Positions 1 to 9,000 of a stretch of 64,000 nt of DNA are shown here, piece by piece. The DNA comes from Nonomuraea wenchangensis (GTDB lineage Bacteria; Actinomycetota; Actinomycetes; Streptosporangiales; Streptosporangiaceae), in the NCBI RefSeq assembly GCF_900111685.1, contig NZ_FOHX01000001.1, forward strand, positions 845,209 to 909,208, given 5' to 3'. The position numbers and the translations under genes are program-made. How positions within the stretch are numbered: position 1 is the stretch's first letter; the number at the start of each line of letters is the position of its first letter. The notes beneath the pieces are model-generated. The model did no database searches, was not told where the DNA came from, and saw only the letters and a list, made by a program, of their open reading frames with translations.

Positions 1-267
1 TGGGAGCCGGGGCCGGTCATCCCGCTGGGCGACGCCGTGCACGCGATGCCGCCGTCCGGTGGGGTGGGGGCGAACACGGCCGTCCGCGACGCCGCCGTCC
101 TGTGCCGCGCGCTGGTCGCGGTGGAGCGCGGCGCGGTGTCGCTGGAGGCGGCGGCGGCCTCCTACCAGGGGGAGATGCTGAAGTACGCGACGGAGGCGCT
201 GAACACGTCGCTGGAGGTCGCCAGGTGGTCGCTCGGCCGCAACGACCTCGACGACCTCGACGGGTGA
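1..267 (+). CDS. FAD-dependent aromatic monooxygenase, C-terminal part only (cut by window edge)
   Basis: The reading frame is open from base 1 and ends at TGA 265-267, so only the last 88 codons are present. The piece begins just before the second FAD-binding motif of PHBH-type flavoprotein monooxygenases, seen as GDAVHAMPPSGGVGANTAV (flavin ribityl contact), followed by the usual RDA and C-terminal helices. Family members hydroxylate or oxidatively cleave polycyclic aromatics with NAD(P)H and O2, and are common tailoring enzymes in type II polyketide clusters. It runs rightwards, convergent with the P450 at 319-1515. The cluster therefore extends beyond the left edge. The substrate cannot be told from this fragment. 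Confidence 0.85.
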   Translation, partial: WEPGPVIPLGDAVHAMPPSGGVGANTAVRDAAVLCRALVAVERGAVSLEAAAASYQGEMLKYATEALNTSLEVARWSLGRNDLDDLDG

Positions 268-318
268 ACGGGCCGGCGGGCCGGCGTCGCCGGCCCGCCG
301 GGAGGTCGCCACGGTCGC

Positions 319-1515
319 TCACCAGGTCAGCGGCAGCTCCGCCGGCCGGGAGAACGCCGTGCCCCGGTTCCACCGCAGGCCGGACTCGGGTACGGCGAGC
401 CGGAGCCCGGGCAGGTCCCGCAGCAGGGAGCCGAGGGCGATCTCCAGTTCGAGCCGGCCGAGCTGCGCGCCGAGGCAGTGGTGGATGCCGTGCCCGAAGG
501 ACAGGTGGGGGTTGGGCCTGCGGTCCAGCCGGAGCCCGTCGGCGTCGGCGAAGACCGTCTCGTCCCGGTTCGCCGAGTTGATCATGGGGAGGACGGCCTC
601 CCCCGCGCGGATCAGCACGCCGTCGAGCCGCACGTCCTCCGTCGCGATGCGCAGCGCGCCGATGCCGCCGCCGGCCTGCGACCTGCGCAGCAGCTCGTCC
701 ACCGCGGCGAGGGGCGGCCGGTCGCCGCTGCGCAGCAGCCGCAGCTCGTCCTCCTCGCGCAGCAGGGTGAGCACCGCGTGCGCGATGCTCGCGGTGGTCG
801 CGTGGTAGCCGGCCCCGAGGAGGGTGTAGCCGAAGGCGAGCAGCTCCTCCTGGGACAGCCGGTCGCCCTCGTCGCGCGCCTCGATCAGCACGGTCAGCAC
901 GTCGTCGGCCGGCTCGCTGCGCTTGGCCTCGATGAGCGCGGTGAGGTAGTCGTTCAGCCGTTCCCGCGCCTGCCTGACCTGGTCCTGCATGGCGCGGTCG
1001 AAGCTCAGCATGAGGTCCGTCCACTGCCGGAAGCGGCCGACGTCGGCGTAGGGGACGCCGAGCAGCTCGCAGATGACGGTGATCGGCAGCGGCTGGGCCA
1101 GGCCGCTCATCAGGTCGGCCGGCGGCCCGCTCTTCACCATCGCGCCGAGCAGGTCGTCGGTGATCTGCTGGATGCGGGGGCGCAGCGCCTCGACGCGCCG
1201 GGCGGTGAACGCCTTGGACACGAGCCGGCGCAGCCGGGTGTGCTCGGGCGGGTCCATCACGAAGATCGACTTGGAGCCCTCCGCGATGGGCAGCACGCGG
1301 GGCGCCCCCGGCGCGGTGATCGCCTCCCTGCTGAAGCGGGCGTCGTCGGCGAGCACCTGGCGTACGCTCTCGTACCGGCTGACCAGCCAGGCCAGGTCAC
1401 CCGAGGGCAGGCGCACCCGCGCCACGGGCTCGTCGCGTCTCAGCTCGGCGTACTCCTGGGGCGGCTCCAGCGGGTCCGCCGGGGTGAACGGGAACGAACG
1501 CGCGGCATCGTCCAT
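319..1515 (-). CDS. Cytochrome P450 (tailoring oxidase)
   Basis: A soluble bacterial class I P450 of 398 residues. Visible motifs: I-helix oxygen-activation stretch LGAGYHATTASI, the E-x-x-R pair in DELLRR, and the heme ligand loop FGHGIHHCLGAQL with the axial Cys. Upstream in-frame codons exist, but ATG at 1515 (MDDAARSF) is chosen because it has a GGAGG box nine bases before it and gives the normal family length. It is transcribed away from the O-methyltransferase at 1713, sharing the 198-base intergenic region that carries SARP-like heptads. Probably hydroxylates the polyketide or aryl unit. Redox partners are not encoded in the window. Confidence 0.9.
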   Translation of the reverse strand: MDDAARSFPFTPADPLEPPQEYAELRRDEPVARVRLPSGDLAWLVSRYESVRQVLADDARFSREAITAPGAPRVLPIAEGSKSIFVMDPPEHTRLRRLVSKAFTARRVEALRPRIQQITDDLLGAMVKSGPPADLMSGLAQPLPITVICELLGVPYADVGRFRQWTDLMLSFDRAMQDQVRQARERLNDYLTALIEAKRSEPADDVLTVLIEARDEGDRLSQEELLAFGYTLLGAGYHATTASIAHAVLTLLREEDELRLLRSGDRPPLAAVDELLRRSQAGGGIGALRIATEDVRLDGVLIRAGEAVLPMINSANRDETVFADADGLRLDRRPNPHLSFGHGIHHCLGAQLGRLELEIALGSLLRDLPGLRLAVPESGLRWNRGTAFSRPAELPLTW

Positions 1516-1582
1516 CGCCGGGGCCCTCCGTGTCGTGGGTCGGTGAGCGGGGGTGTGACGTCTCCAGCGTGACCGGGGCCGG

Positions 1583-1611
1583 TCGAGGGCGCGTCGAATC
1601 CGCCTGGAGCG
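1583..1611 (+). promoter_or_regulatory. Candidate SARP-binding direct repeats upstream of O-methyltransferase
   Basis: Three heptads spaced exactly 11 bases apart are visible: TCGAGGG (1583), TCGAATC (1594), TGGAGCG (1605). ActII-ORF4/DnrI-type SARPs recognise direct repeats of TCGAG-like heptads at 11-bp period, and this cluster encodes two SARPs. The repeats lie between the divergent P450 and methyltransferase genes. Function is inferred from spacing and sequence only. Confidence 0.5.
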
Positions 1612-1712
1612 TGGTCCTGCCCTCCGCGCCCCCAGCGGGGCTCCAGCGCTCCACCAGATCCAGAGGGGATCCTGCGGCTGACCGCGCACGCGACCGTGAA
1701 GGAGTGCCGCCC

Positions 1713-2741
1713 ATGAACGCCGTACCCCCTGAGCTCGAACTGGTCCAGAGGATGGGCGAGCTGCGGCCGCACGAGTGGAGCACCGGGCTGATCCTGCGCG
1801 GTGCCGCGCTGCTGGGCCTGGCCGACCATCTGGCCGCCGGCCCCCGCACCGCCGCCGAGCTCGCCGAGGCGACCCGGACCCACCCGCCGAGTCTGGCCCG
1901 GTTCCTGCGGGCCTGCGCCGTGACCGGGATCGTGACGCCCGCCGGGCCTGACGAGTACGCGCTCACGGAGCTCGGCCGGGTGCTGCGCTCCGACGTGCCC
2001 TCGCTGCGCGGCTTCGTCATCGCGGTCAACGGCCCGGGGTTGATGCGGCCGTGGGAACGGATCGAGCACACGCTGCGCACCGGGCGGCCCTCCGCCACGG
2101 ACACGCTGGGCTCGGACCTGTGGGGGTATTACGCGCGGCATCCGGACGAGGCCCGGCACTACGCGGAAAGCCTGATCCCGGTGTGCGGGCTCGCGGGGGC
2201 GGTGCTCACCTCCGTCTGCGACCTGAGCGGCGCCAGGACGGTCGTGGACGTCGGTGGCTGCCCGGGGACGCTGCTCGCCGCGGTCCTCGCCGCCGCCCCT
2301 CGGGCGCGGGGGGTGCTGCTCGACCTGCCCGCGATGCTCCCGCACGTCAAGGAGATCGTCGCCGAGCACCCCGCGGCGGACCGGATGACCCTCGCCGGCG
2401 GCGACTTCCTGGAGTCGGTGCCCGCCGGCGGGGACCTCTACCTGCTCAAGCACGTCCTCAGCGACTTGGACGAGACCGGCGCGAGAACCGTCGCCGGCAA
2501 CTGCCTCACCGCCGCCGCGCCCGGCTCGCGGCTGCTCGTGATCGACTGGGTGACGACTGAGAAGCCGTCGTTCGCGCACGTCACCGACATCGACGCGATG
2601 GTCACCTTCGGGGGCCGGATCCGGTCCGAGTACGAGCTGACCGGCCTGCTGCGCGAGGCCGGCTTCCGGGACGTCCGGCGGCTCGCCGTGCCCGGCCAGG
2701 AGGACGATCCCCTCGCCTTCGTCGAGGCGATCCGCCCCTGA
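1713..2741 (+). CDS. SAM-dependent O-methyltransferase-family protein (PF00891), catalytic His replaced
   Basis: A 342-residue protein with an N-terminal winged-helix/dimerisation half and a C-terminal Rossmann half, like TcmO, DnrK and other polyketide O-methyltransferases. The SAM loop is VVDVGGCPGT (about 177-186). ATG at 1713 has GAAGGAG eight bases upstream, so the longer in-frame extension is ignored. The usual catalytic histidine of the HxLHDW motif is serine here (HVLSDLDE, Ser250). DnrK and RdmB also lack this base, and RdmB is a SAM-dependent hydroxylase rather than a methyltransferase. This protein may thus methylate by proximity or do another SAM-dependent step. It converges on the amidotransferase gene with a 16-base gap. 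Confidence 0.85.
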   Translation: MNAVPPELELVQRMGELRPHEWSTGLILRGAALLGLADHLAAGPRTAAELAEATRTHPPSLARFLRACAVTGIVTPAGPDEYALTELGRVLRSDVPSLRGFVIAVNGPGLMRPWERIEHTLRTGRPSATDTLGSDLWGYYARHPDEARHYAESLIPVCGLAGAVLTSVCDLSGARTVVDVGGCPGTLLAAVLAAAPRARGVLLDLPAMLPHVKEIVAEHPAADRMTLAGGDFLESVPAGGDLYLLKHVLSDLDETGARTVAGNCLTAAAPGSRLLVIDWVTTEKPSFAHVTDIDAMVTFGGRIRSEYELTGLLREAGFRDVRRLAVPGQEDDPLAFVEAIRP

Positions 2742-2757
2742 CCGGGCCCGGCCGCGC

Positions 2758-4617
2758 TCACAGCTCCAGGCTCACGCCGTAGTGCTTGAGCCAGGAGTTG
2801 AACTGCAGCGCCATCTCCACGTTCATCCGGCTCGGCCAGTCCTGCGCCACGTCCTTCGGGTGTCTGAGCACCTCGTCGGCGGCGGACCGGTCGAGCAGCG
2901 GCAGGACGGGCGCGTTCGGGTCGGCCAGCAGGTCGGCCAGCTCCTGGTGCAGCGCCCGCGTGTAGGCGGGGTCCTGCGTCACCGGGTAGGGGCTCTTACG
3001 GCGGTCCAGGACGGAGGGCGGCAGGAGGTCCTTCACCGCGGCCCGCAGCAGGCTCTTCTCCCGCCCGTCGAAGGTCTTGAACGCCCAGGGCGTGTTGTAG
3101 ACGTACTCGACGAGCCGGTGGTCGCAGAACGGGACCCGGGTCTCCAGCCCGGACGTCATCGCCAGCCGGTCGCTCCGGTCCAGCAGCATGGGCAGCCAGC
3201 GCGCCAGCTTGACGTAGCAGACCGAGCGCATCAGGTGCTCCCGCTCGTCCTCGCCCTCCTGGTGCGGGGCCTCCGCGAGCGCCTGGTGGTAGTTGTCGGC
3301 GTAATACCGGTCCATGTCCAGCTTCTGCAGGAAGCTCCGGTCGAACAGGCCGCGGCCCTGCCCGTTGGCGCAGCCCGGCTGCCGCTTCTCGTTCGCCACC
3401 CAGGGGAAGGTGCCGGAGCGGACGAGCTCGTCGTCGTGCACCCAGCGGAAGCCGCCGAAGATCTCGTCGGCGGTCTCCCCCGTCAGCGCCACGGTCGAGT
3501 GCTGCCGGATGGCGCGCAGCATCAGGTAGAACGAGGTGTCCATGTCCCCGACCGTGGTGGGCATGTCCTGCGCCGTCATGGCGGCCTTGCGGGCCTCCGG
3601 GTCGGTCAGGGCGGCGGTGTCCAGCACGATGTCGGTGTGGTCGGCGTCGACGTGCCGGGCGAGCTCGGCCGCGTACGGCGCGTCCGCGGTGTCCCTGGTG
3701 TCGTCGGGGCGGAAGTTCTCGCTGTACCCGACGTACGTGGTCGTGACGCTGCGCACCCGCTCCCCGTTGACCTTGCGCTGCCAGCGGGCGGCGAGCGCGG
3801 TGACCGCGCTGGAGTCGAGGCCGCCGGACAGCGTCGTGCACAGGGGCACGTCGGACACCAGCTCGCGCAGGACGATGTCCTCCAGCAGGGACCGGACGTG
3901 GTCGACGGTGCCGTCCAGGTCCTCGGTGTGGGGCCGCGCGCTCAGCGCCCAGTAGCGCCGCTCGACGACCTTGCCGGGCCGTACGGTCAGCGTGTGGCCG
4001 GGCCGCACCTCCCGCTGGTCGCGGAAGACCGCCTGCCCCGGCTGCTTGGCGGTGGAGAAGACCTCGCGCAGGCCGTCGAGGTCGACGGCGGTCCCGGTCT
4101 CCGGGTGCGCCAGCAGCGCCTTCGGCTCGGAGGCGAACAGCACGCCGTCGGGGCGCAGGCTGTAGAACAGGGGCTTGATGCCGAACCGGTCGCGGACGAG
4201 CAGCAGGCTCTGGTCGCGCACGTCCCAGACGCCGAAGGAGAACATGCCCTCCAGGCGCGTGGCGCAGTCGGCGCCCCACTCCAGGTAGGAGCGCAGGACG
4301 ACCTCCGTGTCGCTCCTGGTGCGGAAGCGGTGGCCGCGCTGCTCCAGCTCGTTGCGCAGCTCGCGGAAGTTGTAGACCTCGCCGCTGTAGGTGATCACCG
4401 CGATCGTGCGGCCGTCCTCCTCGGCCGTCATGGGCTGGACGCCGCCCGTGAGGTCGATGACCGATGTCCTGGTGTGCCCCAGCGCCGCGTGCCCGGCGCA
4501 CCAGACGCCTCTGGCATCGGGACCACGTGGTGTCAGGGTGTCGGTCATCGCGTCGATCGTCCGGTGCTCTCCGGACAGATCGCGTGCGAAGTCCACCCAA
4601 CCGGCGATGCCGCACAT
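2758..4617 (-). CDS. Glutamine-dependent amidotransferase, asparagine synthase family
   Basis: 619 residues, full AsnB length. ATG at 4617 is the true start because Cys2 (MCGIAGW) is the essential glutaminase nucleophile, and GGAGG lies five bases upstream. N-terminal Ntn glutaminase domain: RGPDARG at 31-37 and YSGEVYNFRELR from about 78. C-terminal ATP-pyrophosphatase domain has SGGLDSS at 264-270. In aromatic polyketide clusters such homologues (OxyD of oxytetracycline, FdmV of fredericamycin, enzymes of xanthone-lactam pathways) amidate a carboxylate, giving a malonamate starter or a ring lactam. The same role is inferred here, so the product should contain an amide nitrogen. It is last in the leftward series after the acyltransferase and has SARP-like boxes just upstream. 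Confidence 0.9.
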   Translation of the reverse strand: MCGIAGWVDFARDLSGEHRTIDAMTDTLTPRGPDARGVWCAGHAALGHTRTSVIDLTGGVQPMTAEEDGRTIAVITYSGEVYNFRELRNELEQRGHRFRTRSDTEVVLRSYLEWGADCATRLEGMFSFGVWDVRDQSLLLVRDRFGIKPLFYSLRPDGVLFASEPKALLAHPETGTAVDLDGLREVFSTAKQPGQAVFRDQREVRPGHTLTVRPGKVVERRYWALSARPHTEDLDGTVDHVRSLLEDIVLRELVSDVPLCTTLSGGLDSSAVTALAARWQRKVNGERVRSVTTTYVGYSENFRPDDTRDTADAPYAAELARHVDADHTDIVLDTAALTDPEARKAAMTAQDMPTTVGDMDTSFYLMLRAIRQHSTVALTGETADEIFGGFRWVHDDELVRSGTFPWVANEKRQPGCANGQGRGLFDRSFLQKLDMDRYYADNYHQALAEAPHQEGEDEREHLMRSVCYVKLARWLPMLLDRSDRLAMTSGLETRVPFCDHRLVEYVYNTPWAFKTFDGREKSLLRAAVKDLLPPSVLDRRKSPYPVTQDPAYTRALHQELADLLADPNAPVLPLLDRSAADEVLRHPKDVAQDWPSRMNVEMALQFNSWLKHYGVSLEL

Positions 4618-4647
4618 ACGGGCCTCCATCTGGTTGTCCGACTACCG

Positions 4648-4671
4648 TCGAGCCTGCTGGGACCGGCTCGA
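4648..4671 (-). promoter_or_regulatory. Candidate SARP box and -10 ahead of the amidotransferase gene
   Basis: On the minus strand TTCGAGCC (4671-4665) is followed after four bases by a second heptad CCAGCAG, then eight bases, then a TAGTC-containing -10-like hexamer near 4645-4640. This matches the known layout of SARP promoters (11-bp repeat period, downstream repeat 8 bp from -10). A second TCGAGCC copy lies on the plus strand at 4648-4654 and a third at 4690-4696, inside the acyltransferase 3' end. Confidence 0.5.
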
Positions 4672-4678
4672 ACCCGCC

Positions 4679-5926
4679 TCAACGGCGGATCGAGCCCCCT
4701 TGGCCCGGCCCGCGCAGGCCGAACAGGAAGGCGGTCAGGCGGGTGCGGCGCACCAGCACGTCGTACGCGGCCACGGTGAGCGCGAGCGACAGCGCGACGA
4801 TGACCAGGTACTCCGCCAGGGCCGGCGTGTCCCTGCCGACGACGAAGAAGGCCACGGCCACGACGATCGGCTGGTGCAGGACGTACACGGGTAGGGCGGC
4901 GGGGGCCAGGTAGCCGTACAGGCGGCCGAGCGGCCGGTCCGGGGCGACGGCGCGGCCGAGGGCGGACGGCGTACGGTCGAGCAGGCGCAGGATCACGACC
5001 AGCAGGCACCACCCCGCCAGGCCGTGGAGCGCGCGTACCCCGGCCGCCAGGGGCGTCATGCCGGTGAACGCGTCCGCGCCCGGCTCCGTCAGGAGGGCGA
5101 ACCCCGGCACGCTCGCCGCCAGCAGCACGATCCCCGCCACGGCCGCGGGCACCGTGTCACGGCGGATCGCGGCGGGGAACGTCTGGTGGGTGACGAGCAC
5201 GAACCCGTACAGGAAGAACACCGCGTAGGCCCAGCGGTTCCAGCCGCCCATGGTCTCCTCCAGCCCGGCCGCGGCGGAGATCGCCGCGATCGGGAGGCCG
5301 AACAGCAGCGTCCCGCCCGGCAGGGCGGCCACCCGCGCGGGACCGGCGCGCAGCCGGCGGGCGAGCGCCCGCGGCAGCCAGCGCACCAGGGGCGCGAGCA
5401 GCAGGGAGAAGCACAGCAGCAGCACGAGGAACCACAGGTGCCCGGTCTCGAAGTACGTGCCCTTCAGGACGAACGGGAAGTCCGCCGGCGCCGGCCGCAC
5501 AGCGAAGAACCTCGGCAGGAACGCCAGGTACGACTCGTGGTAACCGGGATCGGTCCGTAACCGTAACCACTGCGGGATCGGGGCGACGGTCACCATCGCC
5601 ACCACGAACGGCACGCCCAGCCGCCGCAGCCGCTCGGCCGCGAACCCACCGGGCCCCCGGCGGCGCATCGAGTGCCACGCCCCGAACCCCGCGATGAGGA
5701 AGAGGAGGGGCATCGCCCAGACGACGCAGAGGGCGGCGACGAGGCCGGTGACGAGGAAGGGGGCGTCGCCGGTCCCGGCGTTGGTGACGTAGAAGCCGTC
5801 ACGCGAGCCGAAGACCAGCGACGCGTGGAAGAACACCAGGCCCACGACCACGACCAGGCGCATGACGTCGAACTCGGGGCGCCGTTCCCGCGCCAGGTCC
5901 CGGGGCGCCCCGATGCCGGTCGTCAT
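4679..5926 (-). CDS. Membrane acyltransferase family 3 (PF01757)
   Basis: 415 residues with about ten hydrophobic membrane-spanning segments. Typical Acyl_transf_3 marks: conserved His near the N-terminus in FFHASLVF, HLWFLVLLL in the middle and YVLHQPIVV near the C-terminus. Such integral membrane enzymes O-acylate sugars or hydroxyls of natural products using acyl-CoA. It lies between the NRPS (79-base gap) and the amidotransferase (61-base gap), all leftward. A role in acylating the cluster product is inferred. It could instead be a membrane protein carried along with no pathway role. Confidence 0.85.
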   Translation of the reverse strand: MTTGIGAPRDLARERRPEFDVMRLVVVVGLVFFHASLVFGSRDGFYVTNAGTGDAPFLVTGLVAALCVVWAMPLLFLIAGFGAWHSMRRRGPGGFAAERLRRLGVPFVVAMVTVAPIPQWLRLRTDPGYHESYLAFLPRFFAVRPAPADFPFVLKGTYFETGHLWFLVLLLCFSLLLAPLVRWLPRALARRLRAGPARVAALPGGTLLFGLPIAAISAAAGLEETMGGWNRWAYAVFFLYGFVLVTHQTFPAAIRRDTVPAAVAGIVLLAASVPGFALLTEPGADAFTGMTPLAAGVRALHGLAGWCLLVVILRLLDRTPSALGRAVAPDRPLGRLYGYLAPAALPVYVLHQPIVVAVAFFVVGRDTPALAEYLVIVALSLALTVAAYDVLVRRTRLTAFLFGLRGPGQGGSIRR

Positions 5927-6005
5927 GCCTGCGCCTCCCCTGTGGGCCGTGGCCGGTCCGAGGGGGACGGCCGTCAGGCGGCCGCCGGCTACTCCCCTCT
6001 CTCCT

Positions 6006-9000
6006 TCACTCTGCCCCCTGCGACGCGATTATCTTCTTCATCACCTCGGCGAGGTCGTCGGCGACGGCGCGGACGTGGGGCGGCCGGAGCACGGACAGGT
6101 GGCCGCCGGCGCAGGCGCGCGCGTCGAGCCGGGCCGCGAACGGCCGCCAGCACTCGGCGAGCGGCACGGACCAGGCCGACTCCCGCGCCTGGTACAGCAG
6201 CACGGGAGCGGCGACCGGCCGCGGCCGGTACGTCAGCAGGGCGTGGGTGTGCGCGGCCAGGATGCGCACCCGCGCCTCGAACTCCTCCCGCGCCAGCGAC
6301 AGCATGACCTCGGGCAGGTTGAGCTCCCGCATGAGCGCGCGGGCGCGGGACGAGCCCGCCAGGTCCGGCAGCGCCCCGGCGGCGGCGACCAGCGACGACA
6401 GCTCGTCGATCCGGTCCCGGTCGCGCTCCACCATGTCCTTGACGGGGCCGACGGGCAGGGCCGCGTCCACGGCGGTCAGCAGCGCGACCTCCGCGCCCTG
6501 CCGCTCGGCGAGCTCGGCGACCGCCAGGGCGACCGCCCCGCCGAGCGAGTAGCCCGTCAGGAAGTACGGCCCGGACGGCTGCATGCCGCGGATCGCGCCC
6601 CAGTACGTCTCGGCCAGCTCCACCAGGTCGCGCCCGGGGGCCAGCCCGAGCCTGATGCCGCCCGACTCGATCCCGACCAGACGGGCCACCGGCGAGAGGA
6701 TCTCCGCCAGGTCTGTGTAGGCGCTGACGTTGCCGCCGATCTCGTGGAGGCAGAACATCATCGGGCCGGCCGGGCTGTCCCCGTTGAGTATCGCCATGGA
6801 CACCCGCCCCCGGTCCCCGCCCTGCCACACCTGGAAGCGCCAGCCTGAGCCGCCGGCCGCGGTCCTCGCCCGCCCGCCGCCGGACACCCGCGCGGCCATC
6901 TCGGCCAGGGTCTCCGACTCGAACACCACCCGCGAGCTGAGCCGGATGCCGTGCTCCCTCGCCCTGGTGATGAGGGCGATGCTGAGGACGGAGTCGCCGC
7001 CGAGGTCGAAGAAGCCGTCGTGGACGCCGACCCGGTCGAGCCCGAGCACCTCCGCCCAGACCCGGGCGAGGGTCTCCTCGACGGGCGTGCGCGGCGGCAC
7101 GAACTCCGTCTCCAGCCGGGGCCGCTCGCCGCCGGGGGCCGGCAGCGCCGCCCGGTCGATCTTCCCGTTGCCCGTCAGGGGCAGCTCGTCCATCCGGACG
7201 AAGCCGCTCGGCACCATGTAGCCGGGCAACGTCCGCCCGCACCACTCCCGCAGGTCGGCCGCGGCCGGTTCCGCGCCGTCGCCGGGGGCCCAGTAGGCGA
7301 ACAGCCGCGTGTCGCCCGGCGTGACCTCGCGGGCCACCACCGCGCACGAGGCCACCGCCGGGTGCCCGGCGAGCGCCGACTCGACCTCGCCCGGCTCGAT
7401 GCGGTGGCCGCGGATCTTCACCTGGTGGTCGATCCGGCCGGCGAACTCCAGCGACCCGTCGGGCAGCCACCGGACCAGGTCGCCCGTCCGGTACAGCCGC
7501 CGTTCCACCCCGCCGACGGTCCGGACGACGAACCTCCCGGCGGTCAGCTCGGGCCGGTTCACGTAGCCGCGGGCGACGCCGGCGCCGCCGATCCACAGCT
7601 CGCCGACCACGCCCACGGGGACCGGCCGCTCCCGCGCGTCCACCACGAACACCTCCGTGTTCGCGATCGGCCGGCCGATCGGGATCCTCTCGGCGGGCCG
7701 GCGGATGGTCGCGGTGGTGGCCGTCACGGTGGTCTCGCTGGGGCCGTAGACGTTGAACAGCGGCACGTCCGACACCTCGAACCAGCGCCGGACCTGCGCG
7801 GGCAGCACCTGCTCGCCGCCGAGGGAGACCAGCCTCAGGCTGGGGCCGAGCCGCCCGTCGATGCCGAGCTTGTCCACCAGCAGGCCCCACACCGAGGGCG
7901 GCAGCTCGCACACGCTCACCTCGTGCTCGACGATCGCGTCGAGCAGCCACTGCAGGTCCCACTGCCCCTGCCGGACGACCAGCCGCGCGCCGGCCACGAG
8001 CGGGGGGAAGATCTGGCCGATCGAGCCGTCGAAGGCGATCGAGGCGAACTGCAGGAAGGTGTCGCCGGGGGTGAGCGCGTACCGGTCGCGCAGCTCCACG
8101 ACCCGGGCGGTCAGCGACCGGTGCTCGACCTGGACGCCCTTCGGCCGCCCGGTGGAGCCGGAGGTGTAGATGACGTACGCCAGGTCGTCCGGCCCCGCGC
8201 CGCCGTCGGGCGCGGTGACGGGGTGCCGGGCGATCGCGTCCCGGTCGGCGTCCAGGCGCACCACGGCGGCGGCGCCGGCGGCCCTGAGCCGGTCGTCCAG
8301 GTCCCGCTCCGACACGACCACGGACATGCCCACGTCGCGGATCAGGAACGCCAGCCGCTCCGGCGGATGGTCCGGGTCCAGCGGCACGTACGCGCCGCCC
8401 GCCTTCATGACGCCGAGCAGCGCGACGATCATCGGCGCGCCGCGCCCGACGCAGACCCCGACCGGAACCTCCGGGCCCACGCCGTGCCCGCGCAGGTGGT
8501 GCGCGAGCTGGTTCGCCCGCTCGTCGAGCTCCCGGTACGTCACCCGCTCCGGCCCCGCGACCACCGCGACCGCGTCCGGGCACTCCCGCGCCCGCTCGGC
8601 CACCAGCTCGTGCACGCCCCGTCCGGCCGGGTACGGCGCCGCCGTCCTGTTCCAGTCGACGACGATCCGGCGCCGTTCCGCCTCGGTCAGCAGCTCCAGC
8701 TCGCTCACGCGGGCGTCAGGATCGGCGGCCATCCCGGCCAGCACCTGCCGGAGATGGCCGGCCAGCCGGTCGATCGTCTCCGCCTCGAACAGGTCGGCCG
8801 AGTACTCGAGGCGCGCGGTGAGCGAGCCCGCCGCGTCCTGGGCGAACAGCCCCAGCTCGGCCGGGGTGACGGTGGTCCACGCCGACGCCGACGCGACCTC
8901 GATCCCGGCCGCCCGCCAGGCGAGGGCCGGCTCCTCCTCGAACGCGTACCGCACCGGCGGCGGCCCGGCGACGGTCGAGGCGTCCAGGAGGCCGCGCCCG

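Noticed and set aside
17..1024. Long minus-strand open frame across the monooxygenase fragment and P450
   Set aside because: Arg/Ala/Pro-rich shadow translation of the real genes in another frame, with no motifs or ribosome binding site.
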